DNA from: Lachnospiraceae bacterium
GTDB lineage: Bacteria > Bacillota > Clostridia > Lachnospirales > Lachnospiraceae
Assembly (NCBI GenBank): GCA_017557525.1
Contig: JAFYYN010000047.1
Span: 1 to 55,734 of the forward strand
Direction: 5' to 3'
DNA length: 55,734 nucleotides
A model generated the notes under the pieces. That model worked only from the letters and a program-made list of their open reading frames with translations, was not told where the DNA came from and did not search any database. Numbering within the stretch: the first letter of the stretch is position 1; each line of letters opens with the position of its first letter. The position numbers and the translations under genes were made by a program. Below, one piece after another: positions 7,912 to 16,073 of the stretch.

Positions 7912-9537
7912 TTACTTTTTGAATTTAACGGTCACTATATTCGACCACTTCGAATATGTCTTCTTGCCCGTATCGTGATCCTTTGTAAAGGACCGTACAC
8001 GGAACTGATATTTCTTTTTGTTAGTACCATCTGTAAAATTGAATGAAAGAGTGGTGCCATACTTTATAGTCTTAATGGTTTTAAATTTGGTATCCTTAGG
8101 CCCCTTAACCTGTATCTGATAGCCTGAAAGCACCATCTCGAGCATCTCATCGGGCTGCCAAGTAAGAACTATCTTGCCTGATTTCTTTGTGCCCTTAAGA
8201 TCCACCTTGGAAGCCTTGACCATTGCATTTAGCTGCTCTTTGGTTAATCCGCCTGCTTCCTCTTCGGGAGTAGGTGTAGCAGTAGGAGTAGCCGTTACCT
8301 TAGGTACTTTGGTAGGCTTAGGAGTAGCCGTGGGTTCTGCGGTAGGAGCAACAGTGGGAGTCTTGGTGGGCTTAGGTGTTGCAGTAGGCTTAGGAGTTGC
8401 TGTAGGAGCAGGGGTAGCTGTGGGCTCAGGAGTAGGTGCAGCAGTGATTTCAGGAGTAGGAGTTGCCTGTGCAATATCGGCATCCTTTACAATAAGCACA
8501 CACTGTGAGGAGTTACCATACTTATCCTTTACGGTAATTATTGTAACGCCGGGGTTGATAACACAGAAACGGGCGAAGGTTGTAGTATATGTACCGCCTG
8601 CAAGGTAAGCAACATTCTTATCTGAAGAAAACCACTCAAAATTGTAAGCATATTCATACTCGTATTCGAAATACTTTAAGAACAGAGTGATATATCCGGG
8701 CTTGCCTGCTTTCTTCTCAACAACGTATTCAGTCTTCTCAAAATCAAGAGGACGGCAGTAAACGTTTACATTCCAGTTTTCAGTAAACTGTTCTGTTGAA
8801 TTATAGAAAGTAAGGGTTGCATTACCGGGCTTGTTAGCACGAGCCTCATACTGGGCATCAAATGAACCGGTTGCAAGTCTGGGCTCGTTGATAACTGAAG
8901 TATTGGATGAGGACTTTGAATGGTTCATAGCCTGCTGGGGCTTGATATGTGCGAGTCTTCCAACCTCAAGGTCTACATTAAAGCTTATCTGCTGAGGAGT
9001 CTTAACTTCAGGAGTAACATAGATATTTCCTGAAGGATCAGGTCTGGCCACTGTAGGTATAGGATTTACAGGGTTCTGATAAGGAGTGGGCTTTACCGTA
9101 GGATCAGGACTGCTTGTAGGATTCTGATAAGGTGTAGGACTTGTGGTAGGATCAGGGCTGTCCGTAGGGTTCTGATAAGGCGTAGGAGTTGCGGTAGGCT
9201 CGGGAGTTGCCACATAGTAAGCACTGGTCACTTCATCGTAGTTGTTGAAATCGTAGTAAGAGTTTGTAATCTCATCATAATCATTAACTACTATGTAGTT
9301 TACGTTTTCAACCGGCTTTCCACTTTCTCTTTTACCATCCGTATCGGTGGAATTAGTATCGGAAAGCTCATCGTTTGTAACCTGATTGTAGATGATCCTG
9401 GTGTCACCGGAGTTGATTACCTGCTGCCAGTAGACAATTTCTCCATCCTGGGGCTCATCTGTAGCCGCAATTACAGTTTTTGTGGGGATGAGCAGTGAGA
9501 TCACAAGCAGCATCGCCCAAAGCTTCTTTAATTTCAT
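7912..9537 (-). CDS. Secreted Ig/Fn3-like surface protein with Pro/Thr linkers
   Basis: A 541-residue exported protein: signal peptide MKLKKLWAMLLVISLLIP...VIAA, then an acidic region, three near-repeats of TPYQNPT-SPDPT (about residues 118-165), an Ig-like beta domain (about 180-350, ending GVTIITVKDKYGNSSQCVLIVKD, like bacterial Ig repeats), a second Pro/Thr linker of TPxPT units (about 358-425), and a C-terminal fibronectin type III-like domain (GYQIQVKG, KKYQFRVRSF, YSKWSNIVTVKFKK). No LPXTG or S-layer motif is visible, so how it is held on the wall is unclear. A GGAGGGAAAT ribosome site precedes the ATG. The role is probably adhesion or wall-associated binding; no catalytic motif was seen. 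Confidence 0.8.
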   Translation of the reverse strand: MKLKKLWAMLLVISLLIPTKTVIAATDEPQDGEIVYWQQVINSGDTRIIYNQVTNDELSDTNSTDTDGKRESGKPVENVNYIVVNDYDEITNSYYDFNNYDEVTSAYYVATPEPTATPTPYQNPTDSPDPTTSPTPYQNPTSSPDPTVKPTPYQNPVNPIPTVARPDPSGNIYVTPEVKTPQQISFNVDLEVGRLAHIKPQQAMNHSKSSSNTSVINEPRLATGSFDAQYEARANKPGNATLTFYNSTEQFTENWNVNVYCRPLDFEKTEYVVEKKAGKPGYITLFLKYFEYEYEYAYNFEWFSSDKNVAYLAGGTYTTTFARFCVINPGVTIITVKDKYGNSSQCVLIVKDADIAQATPTPEITAAPTPEPTATPAPTATPKPTATPKPTKTPTVAPTAEPTATPKPTKVPKVTATPTATPTPEEEAGGLTKEQLNAMVKASKVDLKGTKKSGKIVLTWQPDEMLEMVLSGYQIQVKGPKDTKFKTIKTIKYGTTLSFNFTDGTNKKKYQFRVRSFTKDHDTGKKTYSKWSNIVTVKFKK

Positions 9538-9765
9538 ATTTCCCTCCTGTTATTCTTAATGGCTCCTGATGTATATCAGGCAGCCGATTTGTGGGACATC
9601 CTGATCAGGCTTGTCGCGAGATGTATCTAGCATGTCCGGCACATTGTCATATTAGCATTTATATAGAGAAAATTCAAGGAAAAATGAAGCTTCTAGATGC
9701 ATTTTATTAATGTTATTAAATATATCTGAATGTAAATGTTTATAATTTCGTCACAGACTTTTAAC

Positions 9766-9794
9766 TTTACTAAATCTGAAATTTGTGTTATGAT
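9766..9794 (+). promoter_or_regulatory. Promoter of the cotH-like operon
   Basis: TTTACT (9766-9771), 17-bp spacer, TATGAT (9789-9794). It places the start about 30 nt before the ATG at 9831 and argues against the in-frame TTG at 9783 as a start codon. The rest of 9538-9765 holds two CCTGAT/ATCAGG palindromes (9565-9580, 9600-9609) that may be operators. Confidence 0.5.
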
Positions 9795-9830
9795 ATTAAT
9801 TTAGGGAATAGAAAGGGCTATATTCATACT

Positions 9831-11462
9831 ATGTTAACTAAAAGTAAAAGCATATTGATGGGACTGGAGTTGTTTATGGTGTTCCTGTTGGTGGCTTTAC
9901 TGCCTGCAGATAAAACCAATGCGGCGATTAAAGTGAATGCCAAGCCTCAGGCGGGGAGTATACAGATAGTGGCTGATCCCGACCAGAACGAGAAAAAAAC
10001 CGAAACTTCTACCTCAACTGATAAAAACGGACAGGGCACTAGCAGCAGTACAGCAAAAAGCCAGACAGAGACAAAAAGTACCGAAGGTCCTGTTTATACT
10101 GAAAAACAGATAAAGAAATATATGAAGAAGTTAGAGTCAGAGACTACCATCCCAACCGTACTCATATATACCGACGGGGGAGCAGAGGTAGTTTCAAGGA
10201 ATGATTATGTAAGCTGCTCGGTGTATACTGCAAACAGCATAAAAGCATATAAGATATTTGGCGACAGAGCAGGGATCAGGGTGCGCGGTAATTCCACGGC
10301 GTATGGCGGAAATGTAGCGATGATCCGTGCCAATCAGGTGCCTTACAAGATCAAGTTTGAGACCAAGACAAATATGTTTGGCCTGAACGATGAGGCAAAA
10401 TGTAAAAAGTGGGTACTGATCAAGGCTGAGGCGAGCCTGTTACCCAATGATATCGCTTTCAGACTTGGCAGGACAATACTTCATGAGGATAATTACTGTT
10501 CCGACGGCATACTCTGTCATGTATATTTAAACGGCAAGTTTAAGGGCATATATGAGCTCTGCGAGCAGAACCAGGTAAATAAGCACCGCATAAATATTTC
10601 CGAGCCTAAGGAAGGTTATACGGGCACGGATATAGGATATCTTGTGGAAATTGATAATTATGGTGAGACTCCATGCTTCAGGGTTAATTATGAAAATGCC
10701 AAAATTAAGGATGTAGAGGGTACTGAAAAGACCATCAAGGGTGCTTACTACTCCATAAAAAGCGATGTATATTCCGAAGAACAGAAAAAGTTTATAAAGA
10801 ATTATGTGACAAATGTCTTTAAGATAGTCTATTATGCCTGTGAGCAAAAGAAATATTATGTTTTTGATGAGAATTATAATCTTGTAAAAGCAGGAAAAAA
10901 GATCTTAAAGCAGAAGGATGAGAACGGAGAGCTGATGGATCCTGCCGAGATAGTTATTGACAGAGCCCTTAACCTAGAGTCCGTTGTCGATATGTATCTA
11001 GTGCATGAGATCACAAAAAGCGTTGATGTCGGAGAAGGCAGCTTTTTCATGTATGCCGATTTCTCCGAAGACAGCTTTGATGACAGACTTACCTTTACCA
11101 GTCCATGGGATTTTGAATGGGCATACGGCGGATCTACGAGCGGTCTGTATGCCGCCCTGTTTAATACAGAGGCTTTTGCTTCCGTTTACGAGGAAAGGTC
11201 AAATCCCTGGTACATTATCCTTATGAAGCAGGACTGGTTTGTTGAAAAAGTTAAGGCAAGATGGCAGGAATTAAGAACTGTTTCCTACGGCGAAGAAACT
11301 GATCCGATTTCCAAATGCATGAACGAAGAAAAGGGAATCCTTGAAAAATACGAAGCTGACTTAAGCAAAAACGGAAAAAATGCAATAAAAAATGCAAATA
11401 ATCTGATCACATGGGTTAATTCCAGACTTAAATTTTTGGACGGGTGGTTATTAGATGATTAA
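9831..11462 (+). CDS. CotH-family secreted protein kinase-like protein
   Basis: A 543-residue exported protein of the CotH family (spore-coat protein kinase fold; known members phosphorylate proteins or lipids). Signal peptide: MLTKSKSILMGLELFMVFLLVALL. A Ser/Thr/Lys-rich spacer follows, then the CotH domain: GIRVRGNSTA (the conserved RGNST loop), PYKIKFETKTNMFGLNDEAKCKKWVLIKAEAS, YLNGKFKGIYELCEQ, and LTFTSPWDFEWAYGGS, which carries the acidic metal-binding residues. All expected motifs are present, so it is probably active outside the membrane. ATG 9831 is chosen because it begins a full signal peptide; AAAGGG lies 13 bp upstream, slightly far. Its stop overlaps the next start by 8 bp, so the two are translationally coupled. 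Confidence 0.85.
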   Translation: MLTKSKSILMGLELFMVFLLVALLPADKTNAAIKVNAKPQAGSIQIVADPDQNEKKTETSTSTDKNGQGTSSSTAKSQTETKSTEGPVYTEKQIKKYMKKLESETTIPTVLIYTDGGAEVVSRNDYVSCSVYTANSIKAYKIFGDRAGIRVRGNSTAYGGNVAMIRANQVPYKIKFETKTNMFGLNDEAKCKKWVLIKAEASLLPNDIAFRLGRTILHEDNYCSDGILCHVYLNGKFKGIYELCEQNQVNKHRINISEPKEGYTGTDIGYLVEIDNYGETPCFRVNYENAKIKDVEGTEKTIKGAYYSIKSDVYSEEQKKFIKNYVTNVFKIVYYACEQKKYYVFDENYNLVKAGKKILKQKDENGELMDPAEIVIDRALNLESVVDMYLVHEITKSVDVGEGSFFMYADFSEDSFDDRLTFTSPWDFEWAYGGSTSGLYAALFNTEAFASVYEERSNPWYIILMKQDWFVEKVKARWQELRTVSYGEETDPISKCMNEEKGILEKYEADLSKNGKNAIKNANNLITWVNSRLKFLDGWLLDD

Positions 11463-13164
11463 TGCTGTGAGCCTAAATGAACCGAATAATCAGGTGAACA
11501 TCACCGGCAGGGAAGGGCAGGTTGCTCAGACGGAATCTGCCTCGGAGAGTGCTGCCGCAAGACAGGTTCAGCAGGGGACAGTATTAGAGGCACCTGACTC
11601 AAATGCGGGTATAAACGGCGGGATCAATACCACAATCCAGAGAGCTTTATCTGATGCGGGATTGCCCGTAAACGAAAGAAATGCCGGGATCGTCAGGAAT
11701 ATGCTGGAAAATCAGATGTCCATCGACAGGGATTCGCTCCACCGTGTTATGACTCAGGCAAATGTTTACAGGGAAGCTGATATTTCCACACTGCTCCTTA
11801 TGAACAAGAATAATATACCGGTTAATCATTTTACGGCCGCACAGTTGCAGGCATATATAAATAACGAGCAGAATCTGACACTGCAGATAGCTGACGCGGT
11901 GGATTCACTTATGCAGTATCTTGCATCGGAGGCTGACTCAGGGTCAGTAATGGTAAATCTTGGTGTCTTAGAGATGGTTACAGGTACCGGTGTGCCCGAG
12001 GATGCGGCGGTACAGCAGAATAATGCCGCGGCACAGAATCTGGCGGAAAACGCAGTACAGAACGCTGCCCAGAATGCAAATGCCGATATGACGCAGGGCG
12101 TTGTAAATATGCTGGCGAACGGTCAGGGCGGTATGGAGGCTGTTTACGCAGCAGGAGGCACAGCTATAGCAGAAGCTGCAAATGAGGCTGAGATCCTGAA
12201 TATGCAGCAGACCAACCCTGTCCAGAATATCATTGCCGAGCTTGGTACTGAGGCCGAGGGAAGCGGTGCAAACTGGATGAACGGTTTCGGTTCCGATGAG
12301 GACGGGACTTCATTTAATACAACTACCGAATTTTCAATGCAGTCGGATATGGCGTCCCTTACCGATAATAATCAGGGGAGTACTTTAGGTTCATTCCTTT
12401 CGGAAAATGAGCTTAAGGAACTAAATACCATGGCAGGCAGGCTCTTTGAAGGCGCGAACAATATAGATGCCAACCAGACTGCAGCCGAGGTTTTAAAGAA
12501 TATTTATGAAAATGCCTTGGGGGCTGATAATGCGAGACTCGAAGAGCTTTTCAGGTTCCCTGTATATCAGAAACTGATTGGTAAGGCTCTGGGAGACAAG
12601 TTTACTCTTAAGCCTTCGGATATTACTTCGGCTGACGATCTAAATGAGTTTTATAAGGAGACATATTCGGCATTAAACAAGCTGTCAGAGATAGCTGAAA
12701 AGGAAGGTTCCCTCGCAGAGAAGCTTTCTAAGCCTATGGACAACATAAAGTTCATGGATACGTTGAATGATGTATTTCCCTATATACAGCTGCCCTTAAA
12801 GCTATCCGAGGGCAATACCCGCGGGGAGCTTTATGTATTTAAAAACGGGCGTAAGAAGACCGACCCCGGTGATTCACAGAGTGTGCTATTACATCTTGAT
12901 ATGAAAAATCTGGGGCCCACAGATATACATATGGAGTTAAAGTCAGGCTTTTTAAAGCTGCGTTTTTACTGTGACAATGATGATGCAAAAGAGCTGCTTG
13001 AGAGTAGCTTCGGCGAGCTTGAGGCAGCGCTTACCGCTAAGAACTACCATTTAACATCCGAGTTCAGTGTCAGGGAAACCGAGACCAGCAACATAGTTGA
13101 GGCTCTTTCGGGCGGCGGAGAGAAGGTACCGGAATTTAAATATAATTTTGATATCCGGGCCTAA
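11455..13164 (+). CDS. FliK-like protein (flagellar hook-length control C-terminal domain-like)
   Basis: A 569-residue cytoplasmic-looking protein, Gln/Asn/Ala-rich for about 450 residues, then a compact C-terminal domain around residues 440-540 containing LLHLDMKNLGPTDIHMELKSGFLKLRFYCDNDDAKELLESSFGELEAAL. The pattern 'x-L-G-P-x-D-I...L..r f.....a..ll......L..aL' resembles the C-terminal domain of FliK. The N-terminal part contains LPVNERNAGIVRNMLENQ and IPVNHFTAAQLQAYI helix-pair segments seen in FliK-like clostridial proteins. It is not in a flagellar cluster here; its start overlaps cotH. Either it is a dispersed flagellar gene or a related length-control or export factor. The family call is by pattern only. 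Confidence 0.55.
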   Translation: MINAVSLNEPNNQVNITGREGQVAQTESASESAAARQVQQGTVLEAPDSNAGINGGINTTIQRALSDAGLPVNERNAGIVRNMLENQMSIDRDSLHRVMTQANVYREADISTLLLMNKNNIPVNHFTAAQLQAYINNEQNLTLQIADAVDSLMQYLASEADSGSVMVNLGVLEMVTGTGVPEDAAVQQNNAAAQNLAENAVQNAAQNANADMTQGVVNMLANGQGGMEAVYAAGGTAIAEAANEAEILNMQQTNPVQNIIAELGTEAEGSGANWMNGFGSDEDGTSFNTTTEFSMQSDMASLTDNNQGSTLGSFLSENELKELNTMAGRLFEGANNIDANQTAAEVLKNIYENALGADNARLEELFRFPVYQKLIGKALGDKFTLKPSDITSADDLNEFYKETYSALNKLSEIAEKEGSLAEKLSKPMDNIKFMDTLNDVFPYIQLPLKLSEGNTRGELYVFKNGRKKTDPGDSQSVLLHLDMKNLGPTDIHMELKSGFLKLRFYCDNDDAKELLESSFGELEAALTAKNYHLTSEFSVRETETSNIVEALSGGGEKVPEFKYNFDIRA

Positions 13165-13165
13165 T

Positions 13166-13224
13166 ACGTCGCAGGGAGGAACCCTTACGACACGGCTCCG
13201 TTCCGCAAAGCGGAATGGAGTATT
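13166..13224. repeat. Interspersed repeat, copy 1
   Basis: Shares the order ACGTCGCAGGGAGG, ACCC, TACGACA, GGCTCCGTTCCGC and GCGGAATGGAGTAT with a second copy at 35207-35293. The core is a hairpin (13196-13220), CTCCGTTCCGC pairing with GCGGAATGGAG around AAA. Confidence 0.75.
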
Positions 13225-13277
13225 ACTGCCGGTTTAAATGGTTGTGAAAAATAAAAAAGAATGAGAGCATTACATAT

Positions 13278-13979
13278 ATGAGCAGCATATACGATACAGA
13301 CACCTTCAGGTGGACGGACATCCTCCTAGGTGTATTCTACTTCCTGGCATTAGTGGGGCTGGGACTGGCTATAGCGGTCAATTTCCGGCCGTTGTATTAC
13401 GCCTGTATAGACTGGTTTGATATAGAAAAAAGCAGTGGTATCACAAGGAGTGAGATAATACTTAATTACGATACCCTTATAGATTACTGCTGTCCGTTTT
13501 ATTTCGGAGAGCTGATCTTCCCGACTTTAAGGTCATCGGTATCCGGTCTTTCGCATTTTGCGGAGTGCAAGGTACTGTTTAACATTTTTTATGTAACAGG
13601 ATTTATTTCAACGATCTTTGTTATATCAGGCTTTGTTTCGAGACACAGGGAAAAAGAGATAAGACACTTAAAGGTCTGTTCGATAGTATCGGTAGTCATA
13701 CCCATGATACTTGTTTTTATAACTATCATAGATTTTGACGGATTATTCATACTTTTCCATAAGATCGCGTTTAATAATGATGACTGGATGTTTGACTCGG
13801 ATCTCGATCCTGTAATAAAGATACTTCCCGAGGAGTTTTTCATGCTCTGCCTGGTGGTGATTGCAGGTACCGTGATAATAGGCTCTTGCATAACCATGGC
13901 AATATACCTCTATAAAAAGAGAAAGAAAAGGATGACAGGCAGCATGCTGCCAAAGCATCAGAATATCATATATCAGTGA
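13278..13979 (+). CDS. TIGR01906/DUF1461 family membrane protein
   Basis: A 233-residue membrane protein with about four or five hydrophobic helices. The extracellular segment 'FHKIAFNNDDWMFDSDLDPVIKILPEEFF' and the early 'NYDTLIDYC' match the TIGR01906 integral membrane family; some DUF1461 relatives modify lipids, but function in this branch is not established. The family is often found near DegV genes in Firmicutes, as here (67 bp spacing). The ribosome site is weak. The 113 bp upstream are mostly a dispersed repeat, so the promoter is unclear. Confidence 0.75.
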   Translation: MSSIYDTDTFRWTDILLGVFYFLALVGLGLAIAVNFRPLYYACIDWFDIEKSSGITRSEIILNYDTLIDYCCPFYFGELIFPTLRSSVSGLSHFAECKVLFNIFYVTGFISTIFVISGFVSRHREKEIRHLKVCSIVSVVIPMILVFITIIDFDGLFILFHKIAFNNDDWMFDSDLDPVIKILPEEFFMLCLVVIAGTVIIGSCITMAIYLYKKRKKRMTGSMLPKHQNIIYQ

Positions 13980-13992
13980 TTATGATAGCATA

Positions 13993-14013
13993 AAACCCAT
14001 AACCGGTGGGTTT
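13993..14013. terminator. Small hairpin between the TIGR01906 and degV genes
   Basis: AAACCCA (13993-13999) pairs with TGGGTTT (14007-14013) around TAACCGG. No T-run follows on the + strand, so termination is uncertain and partial read-through into degV is likely. Confidence 0.3.
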
Positions 14014-14045
14014 ACATAAAAAGGACTTAAAAGAGAGTGATAAAA

Positions 14046-14930
14046 ATGAATAATGAAGACTATATAGTTATTTCCGATGCCACGGTTGATCTGGATAAGG
14101 AAATACTCGACGCGCTAAATGTAAGGATTATTCCCATGATCTATATCATGGATGGGAAAGAATACTATTATAATCCTGCAGTTGAGACGATCGATCACGA
14201 TAAGTTTTACGAGCAGGTAAATGCAGGTATCCCAATATCAACTTCACAGAATCCGCCAACCGTTTTTACGGATTTTTATAAGGCTCTGATCCAAGAAGGT
14301 TATAAAAAGATCCTGTATCTGTGCTTTTCATCAGGCTTAAGCGGGAATTTTAATTCTGCTTTTGTCGGAGCAAGGGAGATAATGGAAAAAAATCCTGATA
14401 TAACGATCAGGGTCGTGGATACCCTATGTGCTTCGGTGGGTGAGGGCTATTACTTACAGGAAATATGCGCAAAAAGGGACACCGGCGCATCATTCGAAGA
14501 GCTTGTCAGTTATGCCGAAAAAATAAAAAGGCAGGTCTGCCACTGGTTTGTTGTAGGAAACCTTGAGCAGTTAAAGAGGGGCGGCAGGATAAATGCCGTA
14601 GAGGCAAAGCTTGGTGCAATATTAAACGTCCACCCGATACTTACTACCGACAGCGAAGGAAAACTAAAGGTTTCCGAGAAAGTAAGAGGTATGAAAAAGG
14701 CGTTAAGGGAGCTTAGGGAAAAGTTTATTAAGTATGCTCATAAGGATATAATGCACAGAGTAATGGTTGCCCATGCAGGCTGTCATGAACTTGCCGAAGA
14801 ATTAAAGGTACTCATGCTTGAGACCGGAAAAATAAAGGAATGTATCATCCAGAAGATCGGTCCGGTTATAGGAGCTCATACAGGCTCGCCCATGTGTGCC
14901 ATAGTATTTATGGGAGAGCAGGAGGAGTAA
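14046..14930 (+). CDS. DegV family fatty-acid-binding protein
   Basis: A 294-residue DegV protein, the usual length. The start YIVISDATVDLDKEILDALNVRIIPMIYIMDGKEYYYNP, then STSQNPP, LCFSSGLSGNFNSA, VVDTLCASVGEGY and LEQLKRGGRI are the typical blocks. Members bind a fatty acid; in FakA/FakB systems they present exogenous fatty acids for phosphorylation. No FakA partner is in the window. I prefer ATG 14046 (AAGAGAG 8 bp upstream) to the in-frame GTG at 14037. The 3' end is 2 bp from the next gene's ATG, with AGGAGG embedded in its last codons, so it is co-translated with the YhfC gene. Confidence 0.92.
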   Translation: MNNEDYIVISDATVDLDKEILDALNVRIIPMIYIMDGKEYYYNPAVETIDHDKFYEQVNAGIPISTSQNPPTVFTDFYKALIQEGYKKILYLCFSSGLSGNFNSAFVGAREIMEKNPDITIRVVDTLCASVGEGYYLQEICAKRDTGASFEELVSYAEKIKRQVCHWFVVGNLEQLKRGGRINAVEAKLGAILNVHPILTTDSEGKLKVSEKVRGMKKALRELREKFIKYAHKDIMHRVMVAHAGCHELAEELKVLMLETGKIKECIIQKIGPVIGAHTGSPMCAIVFMGEQEE

Positions 14931-14932
14931 AA

Positions 14933-15787
14933 ATGGTTAGTAATTCGGTTGTTATTTCATTTTATGCAATACTTGTGGCACTGGTCACAGTACCGATCAT
15001 GGTTGCTGTGCTGCTGAAGATCAAGACTAAGGTAAAATTTTCGCCATTCCTTTTAGGCATGCTTGCATATTTTACATTTGCAGTGGTATGTACCGCATTT
15101 GTAAATATAATCTTTGTAAATAAGGGGCGGCCCACAGCGGATCTTATAAACAGCAATGTGATAGTTTATTCACTTTACTTTGCAGTGGTTACAGGTATTT
15201 TAGAGGAACTAGGCATCTTTGTTGTATTTAAGAAAATCCTTGGTTCGCATGACGATAAGCGTACCTCGATAATGTATGCACTCGGACATGCAGGCCTTGA
15301 CGCATTTCTTATAGCAGGTCCGGTACTGTTTGTATATATCACATGCTCCACAGCCATAAACGAGCTGGGCATAGAGGGCTTTAAGACAGAGTGGGCCGAC
15401 ATTCAGAACTTTGACCTGCAGGAAGTTATAGATGTACTTACAGGCATGAGTATCGGCGATGTCCTTTTGATGGGACTTGAGAGAGTTATATACTTTGCAA
15501 TGCACATATTCTTAGCGATGATGGTATTTTACGGAGTAAAGCGCGAAGCAAAGGTTTATTTCTGGATAGCAGTGATCATACGAGGCTTATGTACCGTACC
15601 CGGCTCGTTAAGAAATTATGGATCATATACCGGCGGGGCTATGGAAACCATCATAATGCTTATTTATACAATGGTCATAGTGGGAGTACTCGGGTTTATG
15701 TCAATTAAACTGTATAAAAGCTATGACAGTGAGCAGATACTGATGCCGCGGGATCTTTTTACGCAGGGGAAGGGCGCGATGTTGTAA
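14933..15787 (+). CDS. YhfC family intramembrane protease-like protein
   Basis: A 284-residue membrane protein with about seven or eight helices. GILEELGIFVVFKKIL carries the Glu-Glu pair and ALGHAGLDAF the conserved Gly-His block of the YhfC (DUF2324) family, a relative of the CPBP glutamic intramembrane proteases; a third histidine lies in FAMHIFLAMMVFYG. Catalysis is plausible but not shown for this family. AGGAGG is 8 bp upstream of ATG 14933. It follows degV directly and the pair likely forms an operon. Confidence 0.8.
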   Translation: MVSNSVVISFYAILVALVTVPIMVAVLLKIKTKVKFSPFLLGMLAYFTFAVVCTAFVNIIFVNKGRPTADLINSNVIVYSLYFAVVTGILEELGIFVVFKKILGSHDDKRTSIMYALGHAGLDAFLIAGPVLFVYITCSTAINELGIEGFKTEWADIQNFDLQEVIDVLTGMSIGDVLLMGLERVIYFAMHIFLAMMVFYGVKREAKVYFWIAVIIRGLCTVPGSLRNYGSYTGGAMETIIMLIYTMVIVGVLGFMSIKLYKSYDSEQILMPRDLFTQGKGAML

Positions 15788-15844
15788 ATAAAGGTGATTG
15801 TATCTGACTGATGAGGTGTTTAGGCATGGGACAGTTATAAAAAT

Positions 15845-15879
15845 TTGTATAAAATTACAAAAAAATGTATAAAAATACA
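15845..15879. promoter_or_regulatory. Two tandem ARG boxes (ArgR operator) upstream of argG
   Basis: Two imperfect palindromes, TTGTATAAAATTACAA (15845-15860) and TGTATAAAAATACA (15866-15879), match the AT-rich ArgR/AhrC box pattern. Their centres are 20 bp apart, about two helical turns, and the second abuts the -35 hexamer. This suggests arginine-dependent repression of argG. Confidence 0.7.
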
Positions 15880-15880
15880 C

Positions 15881-15909
15881 TTGACAAATGGATTTTAAGG
15901 GTGTATATT
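15881..15909 (+). promoter_or_regulatory. argG promoter
   Basis: Perfect TTGACA (15881-15886), 17-bp spacer and TATATT (15904-15909). The predicted start near 15916 leaves a structured leader of about 155 nt before the argG ATG. Confidence 0.75.
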
Positions 15910-15913
15910 GATA

Positions 15914-16005
15914 TGCATGTATTACAAAGTAATGCATGCAGTCAGTCCGCGCGACGCCTGGCGCGGTAAAATCAAAGAAAAACCGTAGCAGAGCGGAGGT
16001 TTTTT
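15914..16005 (+). promoter_or_regulatory. Structured argG leader with terminator-like hairpin
   Basis: Three hairpins in series: TGCATGTATTAC with its near-complement at 15929-15940 (loop AAA); CCGCGC/GCGCGG at 15947-15966; and AAAAACC/GGTTTTT at 15978-16004, whose 3' arm is a U-tract. The last could act as an attenuator. No T-box or known riboswitch core was recognised. Confidence 0.45.
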
Positions 16006-16073
16006 ATCCTTAACAAGCGGTTACAATGTATATTTATAAAATATAAATGAATAAGTAAAGGAGAACAGGTAAC

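Noticed and set aside
8174-8608. Plus-strand Val/Gly-rich open frame opposite the secreted protein
   Set aside because: It is the complement of TPxPT repeat codons; composition (VGVAVG repeats) is an artefact.
9783-9830. TTG start for the CotH-like gene
   Set aside because: It overlaps the predicted -10 box and would place 16 residues before an otherwise complete signal peptide.
14840-14932. Upstream start of the YhfC gene inside degV
   Set aside because: The AGGAGG and ATG at 14933 are ideal; the extension is degV sequence in another frame.
15914-16005. T-box or known riboswitch in the argG leader
   Set aside because: Conserved T-box sequences are missing; only simple hairpins and a U-tract are visible.
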